In this document: positions 8,799 through 17,241 of the stretch, one piece after another
Position numbering within the stretch: the stretch's first letter is position 1
How the letters are laid out: every line of letters starts with the position of its first letter
NCBI GenBank assembly: GCA_034002905.1
Contig: JAVEZQ010000001.1
Span: 1 to 64,000 of the forward strand
Length of the DNA: 64,000 nucleotides
Direction: 5' to 3'
From: UBA8914 sp034002905
GTDB lineage: Bacteria; Pseudomonadota; Alphaproteobacteria; UBA9219
Notes under the pieces: generated by a model
Databases searched by the model: none
The model's input: the letters and a program-made list of their open reading frames with translations, nothing else
Told to the model about the DNA's origin: nothing
Position numbers and translations under genes: made by a program

Positions 8799-9728
8799 AT
8801 GAATCTGACCAAGCGCGTGCGCGATATTTTGAGCAATTATGAGGGTGAAACGCCGGGAACCAAAGCCAATCTCGCCCGAATGCTGATGACTGGCAAGCTG
8901 GCTGGAACCGGTAAGATGGTGATTCTGCCCGTGGATCAGGGGTTCGAGCATGGCCCCGCTCGCAGCTTTGCGGTGAATCCAGAGGCCTATGATCCCCATT
9001 ATCATTACAAGCTGGCGATCGATGCGGGTCTTAATGCCTATGCCGCGCCGCTGGGACCGATTGCGGCAGGAGCCGATACTTTTGCAGGGGCGATTCCCAC
9101 GATCCTGAAGATGAACAGCGCGAACAGCCTGTCGCGTCAGAAGGAAGACGCCGATCAGGCCGTCACCGCCAGCGTTGATGACGCTTTGCGTTTGGGTTGC
9201 TCGGCCATCGGCTTTACGATCTATCCCGGATCGGATTCGATGTATAAGCAGTATGAAGAGTTGCGCGATTTGTCTCGCGAAGCCAAGGCCAAGGGTCTGG
9301 CCGTTGTTGTCTGGTCTTATCCGCGCGGTGGTGATCTGGCCAAGGAAGCGGAACTGGCCGTCGATGTGATTGGCTATGGTGCCCATATGGCGGCTCTTTT
9401 GGGGGCCAATATCATCAAGGTCAAACTGCCAACCGATTTTCTGGGCAATAAGGACTCCAAGAAAGTTTATGAAGCGGAAAAGATCGCCATCAAAACACAG
9501 GCCGAGCGCGTCAAGCACATCATGCAGTGCTGCTTTGATAGCCGCCGTATCGTTGTGTTCTCTGGCGGTGCTGCGAAGGGCAAGGACAGCGTGCTGCAAG
9601 ATGCCAAGGATATCTATGCCGGTGGCGGCAATGGCTCGATCATCGGACGCAATTGCTTTCAGCGCCCGCGTGACGAGGCTCTGAAACTGCTTGAGCAGAT
9701 TATCGATATCTATAAGGGCAAGGCTTGA
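8799..9728 (+). CDS. fbaB: Class I fructose-bisphosphate aldolase, archaeal/DhnA type
   Basis: 309 residues. It catalyses reversible cleavage of fructose 1,6-bisphosphate to DHAP and glyceraldehyde 3-phosphate through a Schiff base. Family motifs are VILPVDQGFEHGP near residue 43, GLNAYAAPLG, and ANIIKVKLPTDF, where the second Lys is the expected Schiff-base residue. GSIIGRNCFQRP forms the C-terminal phosphate-binding loop. This is the TIM-barrel DhnA/FbaB family, not the metal-dependent class II enzyme. GATGAGG precedes the ATG and a strong terminator follows, so it is probably monocistronic. Confidence 0.95.
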   Translation: MNLTKRVRDILSNYEGETPGTKANLARMLMTGKLAGTGKMVILPVDQGFEHGPARSFAVNPEAYDPHYHYKLAIDAGLNAYAAPLGPIAAGADTFAGAIPTILKMNSANSLSRQKEDADQAVTASVDDALRLGCSAIGFTIYPGSDSMYKQYEELRDLSREAKAKGLAVVVWSYPRGGDLAKEAELAVDVIGYGAHMAALLGANIIKVKLPTDFLGNKDSKKVYEAEKIAIKTQAERVKHIMQCCFDSRRIVVFSGGAAKGKDSVLQDAKDIYAGGGNGSIIGRNCFQRPRDEALKLLEQIIDIYKGKA

Positions 9729-9747
9729 GGCTTTTGCCAAGGGAAAG

Positions 9748-9780
9748 AAAAGGCGGGGATCAAACCCCGCCTTTTTTGTT
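9748..9780 (+). terminator. Intrinsic terminator after fbaB
   Basis: The stem AGGCGGGG (9751-9758) pairs with CCCCGCCT (9765-9772) around a six-base loop, followed by a run of six T. It sits 20 bp after the aldolase stop and also just before the 3' end of the convergent polymerase gene. Confidence 0.92.
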
Positions 9781-9792
9781 TTGGAAATTGCT

Positions 9793-11040
9793 TTATGTCT
9801 CCGCCAGAGAGGGGACGCGATGAAACGAGATTTTCGATTTGATTGTCTCGCCGACATTGCCAAAGGCGATCGTGTCGCGGCCATATTTTTCGTTGATATG
9901 ATCGAGGGCTTGCGTCAGTGCGGCGTTGGCCGGTTTTTCAAACAGGTCGTATTGATGTTTTGTAATGGGCACAAGGTCGGCAAGGGTAACCCCGATGCGT
10001 AGGGGTTTCAGCCCTGTCGGCGCACGGCTCCATAGCGTGGTCAGCGTTTTCATGAGCCGCTGTGTCTCTTGCGTTTCGTGAAAGCGCGCTTCCTCGACAA
10101 AATGTCCCAGCGCTCCCATCCATTTGATATCGAGGATCAGGCGGCGCGCATAAAAAGACTCCTCGCGCAAGCGTAAGGCCAATTTGGTTAAAAGCTGACG
10201 GATCACCGGTGTGGCAAGCAAAAGGGTGCGCTGTTCCGGTGATAAGACATGCTGATGCCCCATGCTGCGCCTTGGCCGTACGGGCGAGGGAAGGTCGGCC
10301 CCATGCAGCAAAGCGTGAAAACGTGCCCCCGTCACGCCGCCCCAGATCTGTCGCAGATGCGTACTGTCCAGCGCCCAAAGCTCCGGCATCGTTTGAATGC
10401 CTCGTTCGGCAAGGCGCAAGGACATGTTGCGCCCGATCCCACAAATATCCGATGGTTTAAGGTGCAGGATGGGCGTTGGCATCGCGCTGGGCTCAAGGAT
10501 TACGAGGCCGTCCGGTTTTTGCATGTCCGAGGCTAGCTTGGCCAGCAGCTTGTTGCTTGCCGCTCCGATGGAACAGGTCAGGCAAGCGCCCATCTGTTCA
10601 TGCATCACGGTTTTGATGCGCTGGGCTAGGATGCGGATGGCCTCGGGTGTTTGTTGGGTGCGGTCAAGGCGACAGGCGACTTCATCCACCGACAACACAT
10701 CCTCAACGGGGATGCATTGCTCAATCGCTTCCACAAAACGATGGTGATAGGTCACATAAAGGCGTGGCCTTGCCGGAACAAGGATCAGCTTTGGACACAT
10801 CGCCTTGGCTTCGCGGATCAGCGTGCCCGTTTTGATGCCAAAGGCTTTGGCTTCATAGCTGGCGGCGATGGCGCAGGTCGTCTCTGCCTCCATCGGCACA
10901 ATGGCGATGGGCTTGCCGCGCAGCTCAGGCCGCGCTTGCTGTTCGCAGGAGGCAAAATAGCTGTTCATGTCGATAAACAACCAGCGTAAGGATAGCGCTT
11001 GGGGGTCCAGCTGTATTGGGGTGGGTGGATACATGTTCAT
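9793..11040 (-). CDS. Y-family (DinB/UmuC-like) DNA polymerase
   Basis: 415 residues. It is a translesion polymerase of the DinB superfamily. The first catalytic Asp is in FIDMNSYFASCEQQ, and the acidic pair is in VLSVDEVACRL (the SxDE motif). GIGRNMSLRLAERGI is the helix-hairpin-helix thumb motif, and a little-finger region follows. Sequence around the active site departs from canonical Pol IV (DMDxFFAxVE, SIDEAYLD), so it may be a separate Pol IV-like or UmuC-like branch; dinB is not assigned. No LexA box could be confirmed upstream by eye. The gene converges on fbaB. Confidence 0.88.
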   Translation of the reverse strand: MNMYPPTPIQLDPQALSLRWLFIDMNSYFASCEQQARPELRGKPIAIVPMEAETTCAIAASYEAKAFGIKTGTLIREAKAMCPKLILVPARPRLYVTYHHRFVEAIEQCIPVEDVLSVDEVACRLDRTQQTPEAIRILAQRIKTVMHEQMGACLTCSIGAASNKLLAKLASDMQKPDGLVILEPSAMPTPILHLKPSDICGIGRNMSLRLAERGIQTMPELWALDSTHLRQIWGGVTGARFHALLHGADLPSPVRPRRSMGHQHVLSPEQRTLLLATPVIRQLLTKLALRLREESFYARRLILDIKWMGALGHFVEEARFHETQETQRLMKTLTTLWSRAPTGLKPLRIGVTLADLVPITKHQYDLFEKPANAALTQALDHINEKYGRDTIAFGNVGETIKSKISFHRVPSLAET

Positions 11041-11291
11041 GTTCCGTTCTATACCTCAAGAGGCATATTAGGTTCAAGCCACCTGAAAAACGCAAAAAAA
11101 GACAAATATAGAAAAATAGTACTTGACTTGGGGGAGGGTTTGGGGTATTGACATTGCTAGGGCGGCGTGTGCCCGAAATCTGGTTTATAAAGCTGCAACC
11201 TTGGGGAAGGGTGGCGGCTTTTTTTGTGGGCGGACGAAAAGGCAGACGACAGAGGATTGATACTTGATGGCGTGCGGAATTAAGAGAGGTA

Positions 11292-11482
11292 ACCACCTTC
11301 CCCTTGAGGGAGGGTCGAAAAAGCTGACCGGAGGGAGAGATTTTTCGGGGAGGGGTCGTTTATCGGATTTCGTTATTAGAGCAAAGAAGGAGTGGCAAAA
11401 ACCATCGCCCTGACCCCTCCCCATAATTTCTTGGAACCTGACGGTTCAAGAAATTCTGACCCTCCCTCAAGGGGAGGGTGGT
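11292..11482. repeat. Nested inverted-repeat element (MITE-like)
   Basis: Within the gene-free 11041-11659 stretch, 25-bp arms at 11292-11316 and 11458-11482 are inverted copies with one mismatch. Inside are a second inverted pair, GGGGAGGGGTC (11347-11357) with GACCCCTCCCC (11412-11422), and a 31-nt palindrome at 11425-11455 built on AATTTCTTG/CAAGAAATT. A third GGGGAGGGTGG copy follows at about 11494. No open frame of substance is present. It resembles a non-autonomous palindromic element, without a transposase. Confidence 0.75.
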
Positions 11483-11553
11483 CACGGCTCTATAAGGGGA
11501 GGGTGGTTATTGATACAAATGGCGGGCGGTTGGTGTTTGTGTCGATAGGTTGT

Positions 11554-11583
11554 ATGGATCCCCGCTTTCGCGAGGATGACAGG
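11554..11583. repeat. Dispersed palindromic repeat of the 'MDPRFREDD' type
   Basis: The 30-bp segment contains GGATCCCCGCTTTCGCGAGGATGACA, a semi-palindrome I know as an abundant intergenic repeat of alphaproteobacteria (often mistranslated as MDPRFRGDD). Here one frame reads CMDPRFREDDRVG. It lies between the nested element and the purH 3' end. It is a repeat, not a gene. Confidence 0.7.
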
Positions 11584-11659
11584 GTAGGGCAGGAGAGGGG
11601 GCGCGTGGTGTTTGAGAGAGGCATGAAGTGATGAACAGCATGCCTCTCTTGGTAACCGC

Positions 11660-13243
11660 TTAGTGGTAAAAGTGCCGGATGCCACTGAGCACCATGGCTA
11701 TGTTGTTATCATCAGCAGCCTTGATCACCTCGTCATCGCGGATCGAGCCGCCCGGTTGGATTACGCAGGTCGCGCCTGCCTCGATCGCGGAAAGGAGACC
11801 ATCCGCAAAGGGGAAGAAAGCATCCGATGCTGCCACACAGCCCTTGGTGAGCGGTTCGGCAAGACCCAGCGCCTTGGCGGCGTCTTCGGCTTTGCGCGCC
11901 GCGATGCGGGCACTGTCCACGCGGCTCATCTGGCCCGCGCCAATGCCAACCGTCGCGCCGTCCTTGGCATAGACGATGGTGTTGGACTTCACATGCTTGG
12001 CAACGGTGAAGGCAAAGATCATGTCGCGCATCTCGGCCTCGGTCGGCTGACGCTTGGTCACAACTTTCAGATCGGCGGTGTTGAGAATGATGTTGTCGCG
12101 TGACTGGACAAGAAAGCCGCCAGCGACTGATTTGATCACGCGGCCCGAACGCGCAGGGTTCGGCATATCGCGGGTCAGAAGAACTCGCAGGTTCTTCTTG
12201 GCGGCCAAAATTTCTTTGGCTTCATCATCCATATCGGGGGCGATGATGACTTCGGAGAAAATCTTGGTGATCGCGGCGGCTGTCTTTCCATCCAAAGGAC
12301 GGTTGCAGGCGATAATGCCGCCAAACGCGCTGACGGAATCGCAGGCCAAGGCGCGTTCATAGGCCTCAAGCAACGAGGCTCCAATCGCGACGCCGCAGGG
12401 ATTGGCGTGCTTAATGATCGCAATCGCGGGTGTCTCGGTAAAGGTGCTGACCAGCTCAAACGCTGCATCGGTGTCGTTGATGTTGTTATAGCTCAGCTCC
12501 TTGCCCTGCACCTGAATAGCGGTGGCGAGGCTCGGCGTGACGGTATCGTTGACGTAAAAAGCTGCCGATTGGTGCGGATTTTCGCCATAGCGCAAGGATT
12601 GACGTAACGCGCCAGAAAAGGTGATCGTCTCGGGATACTCTTCGCCAAGCTGACCCGCAAACCATGTGCTGACCGCCGAGTCATAGCTGGCGGTGTGGGC
12701 ATAGGCGGTGGCAGCGCATGTGCGGCGGAAGGAAAGCGTCGTCGCGCCATTATTCGCTTTCATCTCGGCCAGCAATTCGTCATAGGCCGCGGGGTCGGTG
12801 ATGATGGTCACAAAGGCATGGTTCTTGGCGGCCGAGCGCACCATGGCGGGCCCGCCAATATCGATATTCTCGATGCAGGTATCGAAATCAGCGCCACGTG
12901 CGACTGTCTCGCGGAAGGGGTAGAGGTTGACGATCACGAGGTCGATGGTCGGGATGTTGTTCTTTTCCGCTTCAGCCTTGTGGGTGTCGTTTGTACGCAC
13001 TTGAAGAAGGCCGCCGTGAATCTTGGGGTGCAGCGTCTTGACGCGCCCATCCATCATTTCGGGAAAGCCGGTGTAGTCGCTGACTTCTTTGACCGGAACG
13101 CCTGCCTGCCGCAGCTTTTCCGCCGAGCCGCCCGTGGACAGGATCTCGACTCCTCGCGCCGCCAACTCCCGCGCCACCTCGACGAGGCCGGTTTTGTCGG
13201 AAACGGAAATAAGAGCACGGGTGATTTTGCACGTGTCGGTCAT
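11660..13243 (-). CDS. purH: Bifunctional AICAR formyltransferase / IMP cyclohydrolase PurH
   Basis: 527 residues, full length. It performs the last two steps of de novo IMP synthesis: formylation of AICAR by 10-formyl-THF, then ring closure. The N-terminal IMP cyclohydrolase (MGS-like) domain spans roughly residues 1-195, with ALISVSDKTGLVEVARELA and STGGSAEKLR. The C-terminal transformylase has the IIKHANPCGVAIG motif (catalytic Lys-His) and the GAGQMSRVDSARIAARKA block. In many alphaproteobacteria purH follows a heparinase-like gene; here that gene is 40 kb away at 51732. Confidence 0.97.
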   Translation of the reverse strand: MTDTCKITRALISVSDKTGLVEVARELAARGVEILSTGGSAEKLRQAGVPVKEVSDYTGFPEMMDGRVKTLHPKIHGGLLQVRTNDTHKAEAEKNNIPTIDLVIVNLYPFRETVARGADFDTCIENIDIGGPAMVRSAAKNHAFVTIITDPAAYDELLAEMKANNGATTLSFRRTCAATAYAHTASYDSAVSTWFAGQLGEEYPETITFSGALRQSLRYGENPHQSAAFYVNDTVTPSLATAIQVQGKELSYNNINDTDAAFELVSTFTETPAIAIIKHANPCGVAIGASLLEAYERALACDSVSAFGGIIACNRPLDGKTAAAITKIFSEVIIAPDMDDEAKEILAAKKNLRVLLTRDMPNPARSGRVIKSVAGGFLVQSRDNIILNTADLKVVTKRQPTEAEMRDMIFAFTVAKHVKSNTIVYAKDGATVGIGAGQMSRVDSARIAARKAEDAAKALGLAEPLTKGCVAASDAFFPFADGLLSAIEAGATCVIQPGGSIRDDEVIKAADDNNIAMVLSGIRHFYH

Positions 13244-13440
13244 GGTCTTTTGTCCTCAGCAGTATGAATGGGTTATGGGCCTTTTTAATCCTTTGTTAAG
13301 GATTTTGCAATGGGAGAGACGGGCTGTGAAGGGCAAGAAACAAAGGAGTTGGTTCAAAAACTATTGTGATCGTGTTTCGGATCGCGAGGGCTCGTTCATG
13401 CTAATTAAAAAGCCCCCATCAAGGGGTCTGGTTTGATGGT

Positions 13441-13540
13441 GCGCCCAAATGGAACTATATCGAACTTTTTAGATGCATATAAAGTCATGGGCGCTATGGT
13501 TGAGTGGGGCGCAATCTTAAATAATCTTCAGCAAAATCAG
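13441..13540. repeat. ~100-bp direct repeat, copy 1
   Basis: About four fifths of these bases match 19344-19444 in the same orientation, starting GCGCCCAAATGGAACTATAT and ending AGCAAAATCAG. This copy can be read from 13436 as a short open frame (PNGTISNFLDAYKVMGAM, then VEWGAILNNLQQNQ). Copy 2 has one inserted base and stops, but the differences are mostly conservative at protein level, suggesting both descend from a gene fragment. The other bases of 13244-13705 hold no convincing gene; a degenerate terminator-like stem (13409-13432) precedes the repeat. Confidence 0.7.
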
Positions 13541-13705
13541 GCGGCAAGACGGAGCCGATGCGTGGCTATGAAATTACGGGCGATGGTGTTACCATAATTC
13601 TCATTCTCAGAACACTTGTCCGGCGCACGGTTGGCCTATAGGCTTTAAAGAGGCATTAAAAGCATCCTAAGTAGATAAAGCATCCTAAGTAGATAGAGAA
13701 ACAGA

Positions 13706-14359
13706 ATGAGTGAGAGCGAGCGCGTTGTTTGTTTAGGAGATTCAATTACCGAAGGTCTTGGTGATGAACGTGGCCTTGGTTGGGTCGGACGATTAGCCTT
13801 ATACTTAGCCGGTGAATGTCCATCCAAATGGCACATCAACAATCTAGGTGTTGCCGGAGATACATCAATCGACATCAAACTTAGGCTTATGACTGAGTGT
13901 TTGCCTCGTTATCCTGTTCGGCTCATTCTGTCGGCAGGAATAAACGACACGACAAGCCGTGTTTGGCCAGCAGAAACAGGGAGTAAAGTTGACATTACTT
14001 ATGCGCGCGACATCTGGCGGCAGATTCTTGGGGTAGTAAAAACAAACAATATAAAAACCCTTGTTCTTGGGCTAACGCCTGTCAACGAAGCGTTGTTGCC
14101 GTTGTCTTATATGCCTTATGATGAAACAGATAGGGGCCATCATGCGCATAATACACTTATCGAAAAATATGAAGTGATGTTGGGGCAAGAAGTTAAAGAA
14201 CTGGGCTTTCCGTTTCTTCCCCTTTTTCAAAAGCTCAGTTGCACAGGTTATGCAGAAAACCTGCCAGACGGCATTCATCCCAATGCCAAAGGGTATGATA
14301 TCCTTTTTAAGGCAGTAAAAGAAAAAATCGAAGATATAAGCTTTTTCTTACGTCCGTAA
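13706..14359 (+). CDS. GDSL/SGNH-family hydrolase
   Basis: 217 residues. It is an esterase/lipase-like SGNH hydrolase. Block I VCLGDSITEG carries the nucleophile Ser, block II has NLGVAGDTS (oxyanion Gly), block III has SAGINDT (oxyanion Asn), and block V has LPDGIHPNAKGY with the catalytic Asp-His pair. It has no signal peptide, so it is probably cytoplasmic; the substrate is unknown. Its codon and base use is more AT-rich than that of the flanking purH. It is the first gene inside the repeat-bounded segment. Confidence 0.9.
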   Translation: MSESERVVCLGDSITEGLGDERGLGWVGRLALYLAGECPSKWHINNLGVAGDTSIDIKLRLMTECLPRYPVRLILSAGINDTTSRVWPAETGSKVDITYARDIWRQILGVVKTNNIKTLVLGLTPVNEALLPLSYMPYDETDRGHHAHNTLIEKYEVMLGQEVKELGFPFLPLFQKLSCTGYAENLPDGIHPNAKGYDILFKAVKEKIEDISFFLRP

Positions 14360-14674
14360 GCTATTCTGCTCTCTAAAACAAGCCGCTCTATTCTCAAAAC
14401 TTTTCGCCCTCGTCGGAAAGGGCAGAATGTTAGGTGAAGAGGAAACAGACAAGGCCTCTTGACGTAAGAGTTTTATCGAATTTTCAAAATCTAACCCTCT
14501 ATATTGGCCGAGAATCTTTTCAAAACGCGCACCCCATCCTTGGATCCAAGCTTTTGCTTTTTGCTTTGCGCACGCACCATGTCGAGAGTCTAAGGATTTT
14601 GATAAAATCACTCCCTCTTTAAAAGTCATATCTTCTTTTCTATCGCACATCAATGAAGCGGCTTCGCGCAACAC
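14348..14674 (-). CDS. Hypothetical protein (possible truncated gene)
   Basis: 108 residues from a GTG, with an open frame reaching back about 14 more codons to 14719. The sequence is basic and helical, with AKAWIQGWGARFEKILGQYR and a Ser/Pro-rich end. I do not recognise it. It overlaps the GDSL hydrolase 3' end by 12 bp in convergent orientation and follows the carbonic anhydrase gene on the same strand. Without a clear ribosome binding site it may be a remnant or not a gene at all. Confidence 0.3.
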   Translation of the reverse strand: MLREAASLMCDRKEDMTFKEGVILSKSLDSRHGACAKQKAKAWIQGWGARFEKILGQYRGLDFENSIKLLRQEALSVSSSPNILPFPTRAKSFENRAACFREQNSLRT

Positions 14675-14716
14675 ATGCCCGAAAATTGAAGCAGGATAGA
14701 GTTTATTTTCTTCTAA

Positions 14717-16492
14717 TCAATTGGGTCCGCACCCAAGTTGAAAAGCAGAACTGATGCAACCGCATCTGCACGAAGAGCCTATTTTATTGCGGGAAGGCAG
14801 ATAGTCTTTACCTGTTGGGATAGCCTCGAAGCGCATGGAGTTTGTGTTGAGGAGATAATTCTGGGGTATCGCCTCAATCATATTTTGGAACACCACGGCA
14901 GTTGTGACATCGGGGTAATCGCGTCTGGCGACGGCATAGTCGTCCATAACTTGCTGGATGCTGAGGCAGTCGGCAATCGAACTAATCGGAAGACCATAGG
15001 TGTTCGCGTAATGCAGGATGATTTCCTCATCACTATAGCTTTTGAGGGGCTCCTCATTTTTGTTTTCGTGAGGAGAAACAGCAACGCCTTTGTTTTTTAC
15101 GTTTTTATACAGATTTTCTCTATGCCGACCTAGCTCTTGGAAGGGTTTCGGAAGATCTTTCGTCTTTTCGCTCAGATAGGCATCGATAGCCGTCATGGCA
15201 CCGCAATTCGAATGACCTGTCAAAATGACGGCTTTTTTGTGTTTTCGTGCGATGGCGTAGAAGCGAGCGCCATCACTCGTCATCTCACCAAGTCGTGAAA
15301 TCGTTGCGCCCGGATTGCGGAGGTTGTAACGAAGGCTGTCTGCGCGTGGCCCAAGAATAGCAAGCGAATGAGCCCGTGAATCCGAACAGCTGATGACATA
15401 AGCTCTGATAATTGTCCCAAGATCGTCCGTAAGTTCCTTGAGAGCCATTGTCTTGCGGTATTCGCGGGCACCGCGAATTAGCGTTTCTCGAATTTTACGC
15501 CATGCGCCATTTTTGGGAATTTTCTTGAAAAAACGCTCTTTTTCTTTTTCAAATAGGGGATTGTCTTCATCCTTTTCGGGAATGACAACAAATTTCTTTC
15601 CGTTCCAAACAAATTCGCGCTTGCTGACGGCACTTTGATATATTGTTACGATATTGTCTGGGGAGTGGTCGCTTTCCATGAGCGCATCTCTATCTTGAAG
15701 CACCTGTTCAAGCGTCATGGCGCGGATGTAACGTTCATCAATCGTTTCAGGGAAGCCTCTTTCTTGGCCGCCAACGGCGGCATCAACGCGCTTACGGTCT
15801 TCTTCGTCGATAACCAGAAGGTTTTCATAATATTTAAACCCGTTGCCGACGACGGTGTTGTAGAGGTCTTTTTTCCTTAAAATGATACCCAAGATATTCG
15901 GGTCATTCATGAAAGTAATGGTTTCTTCTGGATCGTTGATAAATTTCTTTGTTTCTTCATCGTGGTAAAGGGCGGCTCGGATAAGAGTCTGATTCCCATT
16001 GTATTTATGATATAAATAAGCGGACGTAAAAACTTCACTTGCCGATGTTTTTGCGTCATAGATTGTTGTGAGGCCCTTAAGGTCAACGGCTAAAGATGTG
16101 AAGGTTTGCGCCTCGTAACGTAACGAACCGTCCTGATGCTGAATCAATGAATTGAGGACGCGAAAAACAAGGGCGTGACCGATATCCTTGGCGCCATTAT
16201 CGCCGAATATGTGCGAAGGATTTCCTGTAAAATGGCTTGCCGAGATCAAGGCTTCTGTCGGATGCTGTCCTTCTGAAAGCGAGTGACCCGTTTCTTCCTC
16301 GTATGTTTTGAAGGCTTCCTCAGTCAGGGCTTGTCCGAAAGACAAATGGGGTATAAAGCGACGAACTTCCTCAGGGAACCGAAGGATGAAATCGGAATGT
16401 TCTTTGCGAAAAGTGTCAGCAGCGTCACGTATTTCTGCAATTCTTACTCGAAGGAATTCTGTCAATTCCAAGTCGCGTTGATGTTCGGGCAT
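14717..16492 (-). CDS. Large unrecognised N-terminal part fused to a beta-carbonic anhydrase-like domain
   Basis: 591 residues. Residues ~365-545 are a beta-carbonic anhydrase fold: zinc ligands Cys369, His427 and Cys430, with the Asp371/Arg373 dyad, in ISCSDSRAHSLAILGPRADS and ILTGHSNCGAMTAID. Such enzymes interconvert CO2 and bicarbonate. Residues 1-360 form a charged, mostly helical part that I cannot assign (HFTGNPSHIFGDNGAKDIGH, AALYHDEETKKF, DEEDRKRVDAAVGG). The C-terminal tail is Cys-rich (SSCRCGCISS). Typical beta-CAs are about 200-230 residues, so this is nearly three times the usual size. The ATG at 16492 has GGAG 7 nt upstream and replaces an in-frame start at 16531. Confidence 0.8.
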   Translation of the reverse strand: MPEHQRDLELTEFLRVRIAEIRDAADTFRKEHSDFILRFPEEVRRFIPHLSFGQALTEEAFKTYEEETGHSLSEGQHPTEALISASHFTGNPSHIFGDNGAKDIGHALVFRVLNSLIQHQDGSLRYEAQTFTSLAVDLKGLTTIYDAKTSASEVFTSAYLYHKYNGNQTLIRAALYHDEETKKFINDPEETITFMNDPNILGIILRKKDLYNTVVGNGFKYYENLLVIDEEDRKRVDAAVGGQERGFPETIDERYIRAMTLEQVLQDRDALMESDHSPDNIVTIYQSAVSKREFVWNGKKFVVIPEKDEDNPLFEKEKERFFKKIPKNGAWRKIRETLIRGAREYRKTMALKELTDDLGTIIRAYVISCSDSRAHSLAILGPRADSLRYNLRNPGATISRLGEMTSDGARFYAIARKHKKAVILTGHSNCGAMTAIDAYLSEKTKDLPKPFQELGRHRENLYKNVKNKGVAVSPHENKNEEPLKSYSDEEIILHYANTYGLPISSIADCLSIQQVMDDYAVARRDYPDVTTAVVFQNMIEAIPQNYLLNTNSMRFEAIPTGKDYLPSRNKIGSSCRCGCISSAFQLGCGPN

Positions 16493-16745
16493 ATGAATCT
16501 CCAGCAGAAAAGAGGTTTTGGGGCAGAGCACAGTATTTGATCGATGGCATTACACGGTTTAAGATGACAATTCTATTGAAGTACCTTGTGATATCGCCCT
16601 TATTCCTTTTCTTCGGTTGAAAAGCAAGCAAAATTTATGTGCCGCCTTGGGCGTTGGAATGAGCTTAACATATTGAAATGTATCGTTTCTTATCGGGCGG
16701 ATTTGCTGGCTTCGAACGATAGAGCATCATTTGATTGCACGCGAG

Positions 16746-16964
16746 TTAGTTTGTGTATAGTTCACGCACGAGGTCTTGGTGCATGATGGGCGCTTCGTCC
16801 ACGCCGTACAAAAGCCCAAGAAAATCCTGCGTAATTGCGTACCGATACAGGATCAAAAGTACCAGAAGGTGATTTTTAAGCCCGCCAATGCCCCATGGAC
16901 GACCCGCGCGGTTTTTCGGCTCGACAACTCGTTTCTTCCAGCAAGGACAAACTCGCTCGACCAT
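16746..16964 (-). pseudogene. IS5-type transposase N-terminal fragment
   Basis: The 72-residue frame contains GRPWGIGGLKNHLLVLLILY followed by RYAITQDFLGLLYGVDEAPI, the helix-turn-helix start of IS5-family transposases. The DDE catalytic part is absent and no inverted ends were found, so this is a scrap of a former insertion sequence. The frame starts inside former coding DNA, so its first Met has no meaning. Confidence 0.6.
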
Positions 16965-17241
16965 TTCCAGAAAAAGAGAGGGTTCAACACCCTTCTACCT
17001 TGAATCACAGGTCGGTTAACAAAGATTCAACGTGATTTTCGCAACAGGTCTATTAAGCAAAAGGTGTTGTCTGCGTATTTTGGATGTTGGTAATGATCGA
17101 AAGACAATGGAGCCGTTTTTTGATTATGCGCTAGTGCTGCTCCACTTGATGGCACAGATGAAATAGTTGTCCATTCAGTGATGGTCAAGTGGAGAGCTTT
17201 ATGCACAAGAAGTTTTTACGGTGTTAACGTTTTAGTATTTT
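16965..17241. other. Gene-free stretch with a 10-bp inverted repeat
   Basis: No open frame is supported in these 277 bp between the transposase scrap and the disulfide reductase. CTCCACTTGA at 17140-17149 is inverted at 17185-17194 with a 35-bp spacer. This could be a leftover insertion-sequence end or an operator; nothing distinguishes the two. Confidence 0.4.

Noticed and set aside
8760..9884. Long minus-strand frame over the aldolase
   Set aside because: It mirrors fbaB and runs through its terminator; no motif or ribosome site.
16493..16531. Upstream start of the carbonic anhydrase fusion at 16531
   Set aside because: The downstream ATG at 16492 has a well-spaced GGAG and the 13 extra residues look unconserved.
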